Of a DNA stretch of 64,000 nt, positions 45,050 through 56,416 are shown one piece after another. A program made the position numbers and the translations under genes. A model generated the notes under the pieces. The model saw nothing but the letters and a program-made list of their open reading frames with translations, did not search any database and was not told the DNA's origin. Source of the DNA: Bedellia somnulentella (lineage: Eukaryota; Arthropoda; Insecta; Lepidoptera; Bedelliidae); NCBI GenBank assembly GCA_963576735.1, contig OY755171.1, positions 10,540,001-10,604,000 of the forward strand, in the 5' to 3' direction. Position 1 is the stretch's first letter. Each line of letters opens with the position of its first letter.

Positions 45050-45640
45050 TAAATGTTATTTGTATAGTATCAGTTTAGAATACGACTAACCCATTTCTTC
45101 CCGCTAATTTTGTAACCGGTGACTTAGAGTTGAAGGACTTTTTAAGTGATTTATAGTTAATGTGGCTGGATATCAAATCAATCAAATCATTTATTTCTCA
45201 GATAATAAAATCCATAATTAATCATAACAATAGTTTTAAAACACACAAACTTAATCAATAAATGTTAAACAATAAAATAATAATAATAAAATAATCAAAA
45301 GTTAAACTATACAATTCAATAACGGCCCGACCCACAGTACAATCCTATTTTACTTTAGGTAGTACGCGTGCATGTATCATACTGCAGTGGTTTACATACT
45401 CGCAGTCATACCTACTTGCAAATGCACTCAGTATGGTGTTGGGGCTGGCCCGGATCCTGCGGCCCAGGGATGTGCACCGCTTGCGCATGGTGGTGTAGAA
45501 ACAGTCAACCCTGTGATGAATGACCTACTATCTTTTTTATATAATCTTTGCCCAACTCAACTTCAGAAGGTGGGCGAAGACTTTCTAATTTTGAAGCCTA
45601 AGCCGTCTTTTGGGATTCATAGCCGTACGTATAATATATT
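45050..45640 (+). mobile_element. SINE family S1 split by a nested insertion
   Basis: The head and first half (45060-45178: AGTATCAGTTTAGAATACGA .. ATGTGGCTGGA) and the second half (45516-45640: AACTTCAGAAGGTGGGCGAA .. CATAGCCGTACG) belong to one S1 element. About 340 bp between them start with ATCAAATCAATCAAATCATT, a retroelement-tail-like block also found at 15300. Confidence 0.6.
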
Positions 45641-47200
45641 GTATATTTCTTACAAAAATATCAGCAACCACACCTATATAGTGTAATCCTATTAAAGTTC
45701 TAGGAGCATCCAAAACTTGGCGGAATGTTTGACGTGTTCCCAATAAAACAAAAACTATAATTCAGGAAGTGAGAACAAGTTGGATTGTTTTCTTCACGTC
45801 ATATCGAAAAATAAATCTTTAGGCCGCTTATCTGCCGTCAAACTTAATTCCCATGCATAATTCATTGTGTCTACGCTCGCCGCCCGCGTGCCTCCGTTTC
45901 CCGAGTTGCCGAAACAAGAGGGAAGGGAAGTTTGAGGGTTGTCATACGTTTATTTTATATTTTATAAGATAACTAATAATATGCTGTCATACATCATTGC
46001 ATTTTATTTATATTCGTAAGCCTATATATACTGTTTTATTAATGGGTTATCCCGACAAGTGAAATCAGAGCTTCAGAATAAGAAATTCTACTGCATTTTT
46101 TAGAAGTGAAAAGAGATTTAAATTAAAGAATGATTGAAGATAAATTAATAAAAAAACCCCATAATACTGAGCTATCTTTTACGTAACCCGAGAAAAAAAT
46201 TAACCTATAAAAACCATACAAAATTATAACTGCTTACAGAAATTATTTTTAAACTAGGTGGGAATGAATACTTCGCATGACGAAATTTGGAGCGGAGCAG
46301 AACAAAACCAAAAGGTGTTGTTTTAAATTGTTTTATTGTAATTTTTGAAACTCTTTGATTAAATTATAATGGAGGTCTACGAGGAAAATAAAATCATTTT
46401 TATTGACGTATTACTCGGTTTAAAATAATGTTATCGGTACCAAAATAAAGTTCAAAAATTCGATTCGAATTTTTCAATATAAAAAAATTGAAAACAGAGC
46501 TCTGGACACGGAGGAGTTGCGATACAAAAATGCTTATATGAAAAAAAAATGTGCGTAGATTTGCTGCATTGGAACAATGAAATATTCTTTAAGCGCGTGC
46601 GACTTGTGTTTACAATCCATAGGCTTTCAAGGGTGACATTTCTGAAATGGTAACATCTACCTAAATTTACTCCTCGTTAAAACCTGATCCTTGATGTCTA
46701 AAACCATCATGCAAAATTTGCCTGTGGTCGGATCAACCGCTTAGGACGAGTTTTGTGAAAAGCCTGATACAAAAGTCCGGAGAGAATGGAGCTTCGCTCA
46801 AATAATAAGTATATAAAATATTTATTTTATAACTTAAAGAAAGCGATTACACTCGTATTGTGTTATATCAATTCCTTAAAAGCCTGGTTCTATCTTCATT
46901 CATGTACATTCAATTTTATAATCGTGTAACATGAAAGCGATGCAATACTCGGCTAAATGTACTGATATGAAACGAAAAAATATTAAAAGTTAGGTATTCC
47001 ATTTTAACTTTTCCAATCCAGCTAATTTAATTATGGCATAAGCAAATTATATCGGATTATTGTTATGTAAAGTGAGTAAAGATACTGATCTATACTAAAG
47101 ATTTATATTTTACTATTATTTTATTTTAGTTTTTTTTTTTTATTTCATTAAGTTTATAATGTTTTTGTTTAAGAAAACCTCATTACCTCATCAACCTCAT
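45641..47200. other. Intergenic repeat-rich stretch
   Basis: Contains an S1 fragment in reverse at about 46060-46130 and an old repeat at about 46610-46810 with CAAAATTTGCCTGTGGTCGG and AGAGAATGGAGCTTCGCTCA. No coding exon. Confidence 0.35.
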
Positions 47201-47420
47201 TATTACTAATAAATAAAGGATAGAAAAATTTCGACACCAGGAACACTAGTTAAAAGGTGTAAAAGAAACAAATAAAAGAAGATAATTTAAATCTTTTTGT
47301 TCATGAAAACCTCATGTGGGGATTATTACTAATAAATGAAGAATAAATAAAGGAAAATAAATTTCCCCGCCTGTGTCGATATTTTTCTTTCCTTTATTTA
47401 TTCTTTATTTATTAGAAATA
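47200..47420. repeat. Inverted arrangement of the TGTCGAAATTTTTC repeat
   Basis: The repeat of 27340-27670 appears reversed (about 47210-47240) and forward (47360-47415), with its GTTCATGAAAACCTCATGTG block between. Confidence 0.5.
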
Positions 47421-47479
47421 AAAGAAGAATTTCGCTCTAGAAGCCACATGACAATATAAAGCTAGCATAAATCGGGCAA

Positions 47480-48451
47480 TAGAAGCCTTATCACTAATTA
47501 CCGGCCCATTTCAAATTTGTCTACTGTACCAAAAGTATTAGAATCCCTTGTACATCAAAACCTTATATTAAACTTAAAACCCCACATAGTGGAGGAATAG
47601 CACGGTTTTTCGAGAGGCCGTTCAACTGTGACAAACTTGATAGTATACTCCGATTACATTTTCCGTCACATGGACAAAAAAATACAAATAGACGCTGTAT
47701 AGGTATACAACGATTTTTTAAAAGTCTTCGACAAAATAGACCACATCGTGCTATTCCTTAGATTAGCTTATAATGGTATCAAGGGAGACTTTTAAGGGTG
47801 GTTCGTTTCTTACTTGACTAATCGATATCAAGTGGTGAGGGTAGATGGTCACATTTCAGAGAAGAAGCTGGTCACCTCCGGTGTGATACAGGGTTCTATC
47901 CTTGGCCTTTTTATGCCTATAAAAACTATAAACGACACCCAACATCTTCAGGCTGATCTGGACCGTTTTGGTCGTTTTTGTAAAGAAAATAGTTTATACC
48001 TAGCACGCAACAATGTAAACAAATAACATTCACCAAAAACCGGAAAAAAAATTGTACCGCTACCATATTGATAATTGATAACTGCCCCTTAGAGAGGGTA
48101 TCGAAAATTCGGGACTTAGGAGTTATTTTCGACGAAAGCTTGAGTTTTGATGCCCACGTAGAGGCTATCTGTACAAAGGCCTATCAAGTACTAGGATCTA
48201 TTTTGCGTGCTGGAAGATATTTCAAAAGATAATCATCTATGGTTTGTTTATATAAATCTTTGGTGAGGTATTGTACAGGATTTATATATATTTGGTGAGG
48301 TCCCAGTTGGAATATGCCAGCGTAATTTGGAATCCTTACTATTCAAAGTACTCCAGTAAGATAGAATCCAAACAGAAAATCATCATTCATCATTCCAGAA
48401 TGTCTTACACTAACCTACTTAAAAAATATTACCTACAATCACTGACAGACA
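47480..48451 (+). pseudogene. Degenerate jockey-like reverse transcriptase
   Basis: Broken frames show NYRPISNLSTVPKVLES, FSRGRSTVTNLI, WFVSYLTNRYQVVRV, VTSGVIQGSILG, RDLGVIFDESLSFDAHV and LVRSQLEYASVIWNP in the right order for a jockey-clade RT. Many stops, frameshifts and a deletion of the catalytic FADD region make it non-functional. It is cut by the MITE at 48452 and its tail may resume at about 48697-48850, where a GC-rich stretch lies. Confidence 0.7.
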
Positions 48452-48696
48452 GACTGACTGCCGGCATGGCATGGCAAAGGATTTCGGTACAGATATAGCA
48501 TTTTTAATCTTATTACCATGCGTATAGAATTCATTTTGACACAACGATGCCGAGGGAGGCCGCGGTAGGACAGAACCTCGGCATCGTTGTGTCAAAGTAA
48601 AGTAAAATGAATTCTGTATTCATGGTAATACGATTAAAAATGCTATATCTGTACCGAAATCCTTTGCCATGCCATGCCGGCAGTCAGCGCCGGCCC
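48452..48696. mobile_element. Harbinger-like hairpin MITE, second copy, left tip damaged
   Basis: About 95% identical to the copy at 43725 over its length (GGCATGGCATGGCAAAGGAT; GATGCCGAGGGAGGCCGCGG). The right tip GCGCCGGCCC is intact and followed by TTA. The left GGGCCGGCG tip is replaced by host sequence, so about 10 bp are lost. It is inserted in the decayed RT. Confidence 0.85.
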
Positions 48697-48968
48697 TTAT
48701 TGACTAAATGACGCTCCATAATAAATGTTTTAAGCATTACGATTGCATTTTCCTATCCAACGAAATAGGCTCCGGGTCCCGCTTCGGCCCGACAGCCGGC
48801 TGCGCACATGGCCGTCCGCACGGTGGCTAGCGCGCGCCCCTTTTCGTAGGATTTGTGAATCACACAATAAAAATTACAGCTCTTTAGACATATTTAACTA
48901 ATCTAAACTCCATCTCAAGCGAGGCATACTGATAAATGATACCATTAAATGATCAATTCTAGTATATG

Positions 48969-49020
48969 ACACACACACATACATATACACACGCACACCC
49001 ACGCGCGCACACACACACGC
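48969..49020. repeat. CA-rich microsatellite, imperfect
   Basis: ACACACACATACATATACAC and similar alternating purine-pyrimidine units, with CGCG inside. Confidence 0.85.
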
Positions 49021-49284
49021 TTAAACTTGTACAAACACAATCCCATTTAATAGATGTATTAGTAATAAGCTTTATTATGTTTAAATGCTGATTATATATT
49101 CCATACAAAGTGCAGTTTAATATTCGTTTTCAAAATATGTTTCTAGTGATAAGATAAATATAATAATAATAGAATTGTAAACATTCTGTGATGAACAGTT
49201 CTGGATACAGACTGATTCCACCATGTAATTTAATTAGAAATAATGTATTTAGTTAGCCTGTGTCTGTTGTTTGTCCAAAATAAA

Positions 49285-49385
49285 TAAATAGCTCTATTGG
49301 CAGAGCGAGACGGGGGCGCATACCCGGAGGTCGTGGGTTCGATCCCCGCCGGTGTCGAAATTTTTCTTTCCTTTATTTATTAAGT
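49285..49385 (+). other. tRNA-like head of a SINE-type repeat
   Basis: AGCTCTATTGGCAGAGC forms a D-arm, and GGTCGTGGGTTCGATCCCC supplies a T-arm/B-box. The 5' acceptor half does not pair, so this is not a working tRNA gene. It is followed by TGTCGAAATTTTTCTTTCC, the repeat seen at 27590 and 47380, so it is probably a Pol III-driven SINE. Confidence 0.5.
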
Positions 49386-52175
49386 TATCTTTTTTTTTTC
49401 TTTTTTGATTGTCTAATATGGTCGACGCCCTTATTTTATTTATGCAGTGGAAAAACACTAGATTCTAGTGGTCCGCTCATTATCTTTTAGGGTTTCTATA
49501 AAAACAGATTTGGAGTGTAATGAGATCTAAATTCAAAGCCGAGGCTAGTCCACGAAAACATAAACGGCACTATAGTACAATTCTACAAATAATCGTTAAT
49601 GATTAACTTAAAAAATATAGATAAGACTAACATCAAAAATCTTTCTGAGATCATAGTGTTCATTAAAAATACTTAAATATGGTATTAAATATAAAATACA
49701 CTGTTTAAATCAGTGCAAAGTTTAACAATCATATCTATTTCTAATTGAGTCCGATTTAGACATTCATATATTTTGAGCGGCCTAATGTACAACATGCAGT
49801 GTTTCAATTGTGTGGCAAACAGACAGCGCATGCATATACTATTCACTATTTGTTTACGACATTTAAATTCAACAGACAACAAAATGGACGAGTTAAAACA
49901 TTTGTCTAGTTCTACTAAAGTCACATGCGGAATCGTAAATAACTGCTTCGCTCTATTGCTGCTTCTAGCTCTATCGGTGTGTTTTACAGTACATTACGGG
50001 AAAACAATTATGGTGCTCGTATGAGGAGTATTTTAATTCCGGTTTAAATGTAGTTTATTATTTTACTTACTTTTTTCAAGTGCTGTACAGGACAAACAAA
50101 CTTTACTCAGCCGGTACATATTGAAAAACCCTTTTTAAACAATTTATATAAATAAATAAAAAGATTTTATTTGTCTTTTTACACATACAACAAAAAATCA
50201 ATATAATAATACAGTGAAAATAAGTTAAAAAAGAAGAACTAATTAAATAACAATAATAAAAAAAAAGACAAAATGGTTACGAGCTCGGTCTAACCACTTA
50301 AAGCGGATAGCTCCGGTTTTCAGCTCTAACCAATACTTATAACTAAATAAAACTTAAAAACTAACTTAGAACTAAACACACAAAATAATAAACACCCGTA
50401 CAAATATACATATTCTTAGCCAATAGCTAATGTACAATATGTGATTTAACCTGATTTATGTAATTTTTGGTTATTATCCACTAAATTTCAATAACTGGCA
50501 TAGTTATTTCTAATTCTGAAGCTCTGACTACCCGTTTTTGGTTATCGATATTAATTTAAATAGATGATTTAATTTAATTGAATTTATCCGATTAAATGAC
50601 CCCGCTGTAAATTAACCCACTATTTAGAGCAAAACAATGTCACGTACTATAGTTTTCTCGATGTGATTCGGGTCCTTCCCGGCCGCGTGTAAGACTCAGT
50701 AATATTAAGTAATACAGTAAGTCACTATATCTGAGATGATTTCTACTAAGTTAGACATAAATCGTGTCTGAAAGGCATAACCATGTAGTATCTTAAAATA
50801 GATTACTTACGTACAAAACCTATCATGAATAGCAAAGTCGGTCCAAAATTGTCTCTTCTATTTTAAATGAAAAATAGGAATATAAGTAGTTGTTTTCAAA
50901 GCTCAGTCTTACCGTTCTTAACAATATAGTCGTGATTATAAGAACTTGCATTTTTTAAGTATAAACTGACCCAACAGATGCCTTAATAAACAATTATATG
51001 AAGTGGAAATCAAACGTACGACACGATATCCGACTCTCGCTTCTTAAACACAGCGAGGTGTTATTGCTGTTAAACACGATATAAGAAGGTGTTTGTTATA
51101 ATTTTGCCGTTCTAAGATTGCGTTGTAATATAGGGTAAGGGCTGCTTGAATTGCTGTATTTCCCTAATAGTCTGCATTTACCTCCGCCGACAATTTGTGA
51201 CAAGAGCGTGGGCTAAATTGTCGCTGAGAGGAAATAAACTAATTTGCTTATACATGGAATTCATAAGTCGAAGCGGCCGGGACACAGCCACTGAATAATA
51301 TACAATTGAATGTTCTTTCGAGCGTCTTGTAAAGCGTATTCAAATACAAATGTATTTGTTTAATCTCAACGAAGCTTTACGCGACTTTGGGTTTAGTATG
51401 TTGTTAGAATTAAGAGTCATCGCTTACCTTGTCTCTTTCGTTGGTATTTTAATAATGAATTGTTTTACTGAGGCACGTAGTGAATTCTTTCGGCGTTTAA
51501 TGAGTAGAGACATGAAATGTTACTTTGTTGCCAGCAGACGACCAAAATTTGTCAAGTGTCTAAAGTTTTTTTAAATATTGTAATCTTGTAATAAAGATAT
51601 TAATTTATTTACAAAATCATAAACATTACAGATATACACCTAAGTCGATTATGTTTCACATTCACACACAAAAAAACACTAAATAACATAAAAGAAGAAG
51701 AAGAAAAAAAATTTATTTGGCAATAAAAAATTAATTGGTACATAAGTTGGGTATATGTATCTAGTATGGCTCAGCATATGTGCCTCAGCTGGGTATCTCG
51801 CAGGACACGTCAGCTGTAGCACGCTGGTTTTCACCCAGGACCAGTATTTTACCAAATTATACAAAAAATATAAGAAATAATAGTACTTTGTTTGTATGGG
51901 TAAACCAATATGTTGACTTTACCATGTTTTTTTCATCAACCCAAATCCACTGTGTCTTGTCCAGCCACTTTGATAAACAATAAACTTTTTCATTTGGATC
52001 ACCTTATAAAAATTATGGTGCAAAATTTATATGTTTTTTTTTCCGGATTTTTTTGTGATTTTGTTGAATTGAATAAGCTGGTAAGTAGAATTTAGAGTGG
52101 TTAGTAAATGTTAAGGAAATACATCGTGCAAAAACCCATATTCATATTTAATTAATGTATGTATTTAACGCAAGT
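49386..52175. other. Intergenic stretch, no supported gene
   Basis: A minus-oriented LINE-tail-like block is at about 50155-50420 and a short S1 fragment at about 50500-50545. Open frames at 49685-50024 and 51350-51574 encode hydrophobic stretches but have no family or splice support. Confidence 0.3.
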
Positions 52176-52177
52176 TC

Positions 52178-52270
52178 CAAAAGTGGCTGAGGAATTTATA
52201 ATTCCCTAGCTCTGGCTACCCCTTCAAGGGATTTATAGCCGTGAGTATATGTGTGTATGTATGTTGCTTA
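52178..52270 (+). mobile_element. SINE family S1, 3' fragment
   Basis: AGTTCCAAAAGTGGCTGAGG, CTCTGGCTACCCC and TATAGCCGTGAGTATATGTG with ATGT tail. Confidence 0.8.
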
Positions 52271-52371
52271 AAATGCTCGTTAAAATGAAATAAATCTAAC
52301 TCAGGAGCTAGACTAATACTAATGGATATAACTTTTAGAACTTGAATAAAATAACTATTTAAAGACTAGCT

Positions 52372-52790
52372 GGGTAGTGTCCGCTTAGAACAGCACTAAC
52401 CCATTTCTTCCCCTGGGTGTTCGTAAGAGGCGACTAAGAGAATTGGGTCTTTTGATATGATTAGTCATTACCAACGACCTTTATTTTGCAACATTTTCGC
52501 TACTCAATATCCGAAAGTGGATGAGGTTTTTTTTTATTCTCAAGTTCTGGCTACCCCTTCTAGGGATTTGTATGCATGTATATATGTAGGTTAAGACGTG
52601 TTCTACTTCTATTGTATTCATTTTATTGTACTTATGAGATTTTTTTTATACCCAAGCTCTGGGCTCTGGCTGCCCCTTCTAGGGATTTATATGTATGTAT
52701 ATATGTAGATTAAGGCATGTTCTACTTCTATTGTGTTTATTTTATTGTACTTATGAAATATAAATAAAATTATATTATTAGTTGTTTATT
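52372..52790 (+). mobile_element. SINE family S1 with extended tail, tandemly doubled
   Basis: A full-length S1 (52372-52575) runs into a non-SINE tail, GTTCTACTTCTATTGTATTC and TTTATTGTACTTATGAGA. Then the SINE 3' end plus that tail is repeated at about 52640-52770. The same composite, reversed, is at 60100-60320. Confidence 0.7.
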
Positions 52791-53381
52791 TATATTTGGT
52801 CACTGAATCACGGAAATATACTTAATACTAAATACAGGCAGTAGAAGCGAGATAGGTTGTTGAGCAGGGAATGCCTTCTTGGAATCTCAGCGTGTTCCAT
52901 TGTTCGCTCACAGTGCAGTTCTATCGCATTACATTAGTTAGACAGTTGCCGCATTCCTGATGTTCTGAAATGGGAAACCCTCTAAATTCATTAACTATTG
53001 CTATTGCAATACGACCAGTTTTGAGTCACCCATGTTACTGATCTGACCACTGATAGTAATATGAGTAATTATTTTCAAACGCCTTACAAACAGCCATGAT
53101 AGGAGTAATATGGGAATTTGATTCGCTAACGTCTTATAATATTTCAATATTATTCGACATGCCAAAAATCTAGAGGTGAAACATTAACCCACTTGTTACT
53201 ACCGTCGTTTTAAAACAACAGCATGAATAAAAAAATCTACATTGAAATGTGGGTAGTTTTAATGAAATTTTATAATGTGATTGCTTTCGTCAGTGCAGCA
53301 TCTAACCGAGGAAAAATACAGTTGACATCAAGATATTACGTATTTTTTTATATAAATATATATAAAATACGAAAAATAATC

Positions 53382-54316
53382 ATGTCTTTTCAAGGGTAAG
53401 TACAATATCATTTGAATATAATATTGGCCTGAAGTTACATTTAACTTGTTGTTATGACGTAGTTTTATCTTTGCAGAAAAATAATATGCCTTACAATTAA
53501 CATTTTGGTACCTTTTTTGTCGAGAAAAGTAGGTGTTGTTTATAAACGACGATCGTAAAATACCTAAGTACCTTACCTACTTATGCAGTGAGGATGAGGA
53601 CGGTGTATAGAAATACATTCTTCCTACTTGAAATCTTTTGTGTTACCTACGCTTTTATTGTTTTATCTGTGTTTTTGAAGTAGGTATTTCTTATTATTAC
53701 AGATCCCGTTTCCACTCTTTGAGGCTTCATGAAATCGTTGAAGAATTGGAGAAGGAAGATGACGGTCCTTTGCCAGATTCCATCGTAATACTTCGTCCAG
53801 ATAATTGTAACGGTAATGTGACCGATGAAGATTCCGGAGACGAAGAATATGTTAACATTCAAAATCTACCAGGCTCCCAGCTTCGAGCACCCTGTGCAAT
53901 ACAACTTGATAACGGCGGAGATGATTCCAATAGTGATGACGAAGACGAAATTCCGATATCGCAGTTGGCAAAGCGTCAACGTGTGGATGATGCGCCCACC
54001 GCCTCTTCTACGGACGCTCAAGATACCTTACCAATACCTACGCAAGGTAAGAGTGGTGGCATCATGCGAGAACAAAAAAATAAGGCGTATTCCTGGATCG
54101 CAAGAGACATCAAGCCAGATTTTTCTTCTTGGCGTCCCCAAATGACTGCTAAGTTACGTCAAAAGCCGTTATATTATTTCGAATGTCTTCTCAGCAGTGA
54201 GATCATAGATATGTTAGTTGATTTTACTAATTTGTACGCCGCTCAGAAGAATAAGCCTGGTAACATAACATCAAATGAAATGCGATGTTTCATTGCACAA
54301 TGCCTGGCAGCTGTAT
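53382..54316 (+). pseudogene. piggyBac transposase, N-terminal part
   Basis: Exon 1 is only 14 nt (53382-53395, MSFQG) before GTAAGT. Exon 2 starts at 53703 after TTATTATTACAG and reads SRFHSLRLHEIVEELEKEDD. An acidic linker (DEDSGDEE; DDEDEIPISQ) leads to DIKPDFSSWRPQ and DFTNLYAAQKNK, then MRCFIA. That is the normal start of the DDE domain of piggyBac proteins. The frame leaves the family at MRCFIA and stops at 54316, the deletion junction. It could yield a truncated protein with no catalytic residues. Confidence 0.85.
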
Positions 54317-54595
54317 AAAAACGACGGTGGTGAATACGATCATCTAAAGTTCAGAAGAAGTGTGTCATGTGGTTTACTGGAGACATACAGAAAAACAGAT
54401 CATCGTATGCCAGGTCGGGCTTCCGGTAGTTTACATGAATCTTCACGATATGATAACATAGGACATATCGTAACATATCGCCCTAATCAATTGCGTTGTG
54501 GATATTGTCACAAACATGCCAAATTTTTTTGCGTGAAATGTAACGTCACGTTGCACCCCAGAGATTGTTTTGCAGCCTATCATAAGCAATGTTAA
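54310..54595 (+). pseudogene. piggyBac transposase, C-terminal part with Cys-rich DNA-binding domain
   Basis: After the deletion, a different frame gives NAWQLYKNDGG, FRRSVSCGLLETYRK, and the cysteine-rich end CGYCHKHAKFFCVKCNVTLH followed by DCFAAYHKQC. This is the zinc-binding domain that contacts the terminal repeats in piggyBac. It is out of frame with the N-terminal half, with an AATGC overlap at the junction, so the two cannot be one protein without a shift. A stop and an AATAAA at about 54625 follow. Confidence 0.8.
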
Positions 54596-54692
54596 AAGCG
54601 TACCTACATACATATGCATTATTCAATAAAAGAAGTACTTATTTTGAAATATATTTTGTTTCAATCAACTCACCATGAACCCTTGCAACAGT

Positions 54693-54740
54693 AGTACATA
54701 TTACTACCGTAGTTTTAAAACAACGGTAGTAATATGTACT
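54693..54740. repeat. 18-bp perfect hairpin near the piggyBac right end
   Basis: AGTACATATTACTACCGT (54693-54710) pairs exactly with 54723-54740 around AGTTTTAAAACA. The TTACTACCGTCGTTTTAAAA block next to the left tip (53196) is a related sub-terminal copy, so it is probably part of the transposase-binding array. Confidence 0.8.
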
Positions 54741-54842
54741 TTTTTTAGTATTTTTTTCTTAATCGTAGGCCATTAAACTGCCCCCAAACCAAAAATCAAC
54801 TTATAAACTTAACTTTTTTTGTTTCCGTAACAAGTGGGTTAA

Positions 54843-55319
54843 GAAACAAGTATTTTAATATTTGATGTTGTGCAAAACGAAAATATAAGTATCATGACAC
54901 GCAGAGGGGTAAAAGACAGACAATAAATATATGGAGGTATAGTCTGGTGTAAGATAGATAGTACCAAGTCGGGTGAAAATAATCGACCCAATACGAATAC
55001 AAAATAACGCAGGTAGTGGCTTGTTTAGCTCCGCAGTATTTTAAATTGTTCTCTACATTATTTGACATTCTCTACATTGGTGACAACATTAGAGGTAACT
55101 TTCAAAAGTCAATTTCTTTTTATTATTTCTTCTATTACCTGGTGTTCAAGTAAAATTAATTGCATAATTTCACAGAACAGTCGGACTCATTAAAATGCTA
55201 TGTAGTAGAGAATAACTTTATTGCGTCTCGTCATTATTGAAGAAAGGGAATAAGGAGTCTACTACTGTCTAAATGATTCGGGAGAGTAGGGTTGGCAACT
55301 GATTCTAAATTATTCTTTA
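54843..55319. other. Intergenic, nothing recognised
   Basis: No coding or repeat signal that I can name. Confidence 0.3.
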
Positions 55320-55750
55320 TACATATAAACTTATACTCACGGCTATAATTCCCTAGGAGGGGTAGTTAAACAAAAGAATAAAAAAAATACTCAGCGACTT
55401 TTGGAAGTTGAGTGAGGAAAAGATGGTAAAATAAAGGTGTTTCTTTACCTCTCTACTTTTCATTCATTCAAAAAGTGGCAAGGCAAACTCAAGTACGCCA
55501 TCTTTAAGATTAATATTATTTAAATACCGTATATAATGCTTATGCTTGTGCTTTTTTTTAAATTATTTATTCATTATAAAGAAAAAATACATTATACAAT
55601 AATTATGTCGTGGTCACTTAATCCTCTTTTAAGGTTTAACTGTGACCACCGTTTAAGGTTTAACTGTGACCACTTACGGCTATACATCCCAAAAAAAGGC
55701 TACCGAAGCATCAGAATCAGAAATTTGTTAGCCAAATTTAAAAGCATAAA
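55320..55750 (-). mobile_element. Two S1 SINE fragments
   Basis: 55320-55440 (TACTCACGGCTATAATTCCC; CTCAGCGACTTTTGGAAGTT) and the more decayed 55670-55750 (CGGCTATACATCCC). A short tandem AAGGTTTAACTGTGACCAC doublet lies between, at about 55632-55670. Confidence 0.6.
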
Positions 55751-56119
55751 ACAGTAGAATTATAAGTTATATCATAATTGTCTATTTTTATGAAAAATAA
55801 TCTTTACGATATAGAACGGTACGAGTATGATAAACATTTTCGAAGCTCCGACAATCGAAGTTAAAAAGTTATGTGAAAAATTAATGGGGCTCCAGTCTAA
55901 TAGCCGAACACGAATTAATTAACCTGCCCTTAATAATGATATTATTGCATTAATTTAAATAAGTTAAAGAAAAGTTTTTGTTATAAACATGTATTAAATA
56001 TGGCTAAAGAACCGTTAAAGGGTGTTAAAAAATAAATGAAATAAAATTTTGAGTTTAAAATATTTTAAAATTAATTTGGAATTTGCCAATCAATACACAA
56101 AAATATTAATTATTAACGA

Positions 56120-56416
56120 TATGGTTTGGGCACATAGAGAGGATGGATGATAGAAAATTGGTAAAAGCGATCTATAGAGCTAGTGTGGATGGTAATGTTA
56201 GTAGAGGACGACCACGGAAAACACACTTGGACCAAATTGAGAGTGTGCTCAAAAAGGCTGGCGTCCGAAGTATGAAGAATAAAAGAGCATGTATGAAAAG
56301 ATTGATGGATGTAAACGAAGCTAGAGAGGTTTGTCAGGATCGTACGAAGTGGCGATCGATAGTCTCTGCCTACCCCAATGGGAATTAATGGCGTGAGTAT
56401 ATGTATGTATGTATGA
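56120..56416 (+). mobile_element. LINE family L, best-preserved 3' end
   Basis: Open from WFGHIERMDDRKL to the YPNGN stop (56388) without lesion, then GGCGTGAGTATATGTATGTA. 5' truncated at about 56120. Near identity with the copy at 780-1161 over 80 or so codons suggests recent activity. Confidence 0.9.

Larger units (their letters stand above)
53184..54842 (+). mobile_element. Internally deleted piggyBac element with TTAA target site
   Basis: TTAA (53184-53187) precedes CCCACTTGTTACTACCG, and GTAACAAGTGGG is followed by TTAA (54839-54842). The CCC tips, TTAA duplication and transposase remnants make this piggyBac. Total length is 1651 bp against about 2.4 kb or more for a complete element. 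The middle of the transposase, including the catalytic aspartates, is gone. Confidence 0.95.

Noticed and set aside
49285..49360. Functional tRNA gene
   Set aside because: D and T arms are present but the acceptor stem cannot pair and the anticodon stem is poor; it continues into a dispersed repeat.
51350..51574. 74-codon hydrophobic frame as a chemoreceptor exon
   Set aside because: No conserved chemoreceptor motif, no flanking splice sites of quality, and no partner exon within reach.
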